A program made the position numbers and the translations under genes. A stretch of DNA of 5,237 nt, from assembly GCA_026710565.1 (NCBI GenBank), contig JAPOQV010000295.1:1-5237 (forward strand). The letters are read 5' to 3'. Positions within the stretch are counted from its first letter, which is position 1, and every line of letters starts with the position of its first letter. Shown in pieces: positions 5,216 to 5,237 of this stretch. The notes beneath the pieces were generated by a model. That model was not told the origin of the DNA. It ran no database searches and saw nothing but the letters and a program-made list of their open reading frames with translations. This stretch comes from Spirochaetaceae bacterium. Its GTDB lineage: Bacteria > Spirochaetota > Spirochaetia > SZUA-6 > Bin103.

Positions 5216-5237
5216 GTCGCGGACACACGCCGGTCAC

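Noticed and set aside
1..5237. CRISPR array, tRNA, rRNA, origin or attachment site
   Set aside because: No regularly spaced repeats, cloverleaf with CCA end, rRNA core motifs or iteron clusters were seen on either strand.

Overview
The window is GC-rich bacterial DNA with long spurious open frames on both strands. It looks like accessory rather than core sequence. No rRNA, tRNA or clade-marking gene is present, so the host cannot be named. GC-rich lineages such as Actinobacteriota or Chloroflexota would fit, but this is only an inference from base composition and gene families. All assignments come from reading the sequence; nothing was searched.

Left end (1-1391). A minus-strand gene starts at 83 and runs off the left edge. 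It has a GC hairpin just upstream of its start codon. Next comes a plus-strand AAA_14/DUF4143-type ATPase whose real beginning is missing: family-like sequence starts around position 303, in the middle of the P-loop. The 5' part looks replaced by unrelated DNA, possibly the end of a mobile element that carries the left-edge gene.

Middle (1420-3014). A complete minus-strand amidohydrolase-2 family gene has an atypical metal site. It is divergent from a small plus-strand VapB-type antitoxin gene. The antitoxin overlaps the start of a VapC (PIN domain) toxin gene that keeps only about its first 31 residues before running into the convergent next gene. This leaves an antitoxin with a broken toxin. 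A 14-bp inverted repeat just upstream of vapB is a candidate operator.

Right end (3015-5237). Two minus-strand genes lie in tandem, 32 nt apart, and are probably co-transcribed. The first is a cytoplasmic sialidase-type (BNR/Asp-box) beta-propeller protein with a plausible promoter. The second is a GNAT acetyltransferase fused to a glyoxalase/VOC domain. Both suggest small-molecule or sugar modification, but no pathway is fixed by the sequence.

Overall the window is a mosaic with two broken genes (ATPase 5' end, vapC 3' end) and three intact enzyme-like genes. I did not find a convincing new multi-gene system. The most unusual items are the GNAT-VOC fusion, the degenerate metal site of the amidohydrolase, the hairpin between a Shine-Dalgarno and its start codon at the left edge, and the orphaned antitoxin.
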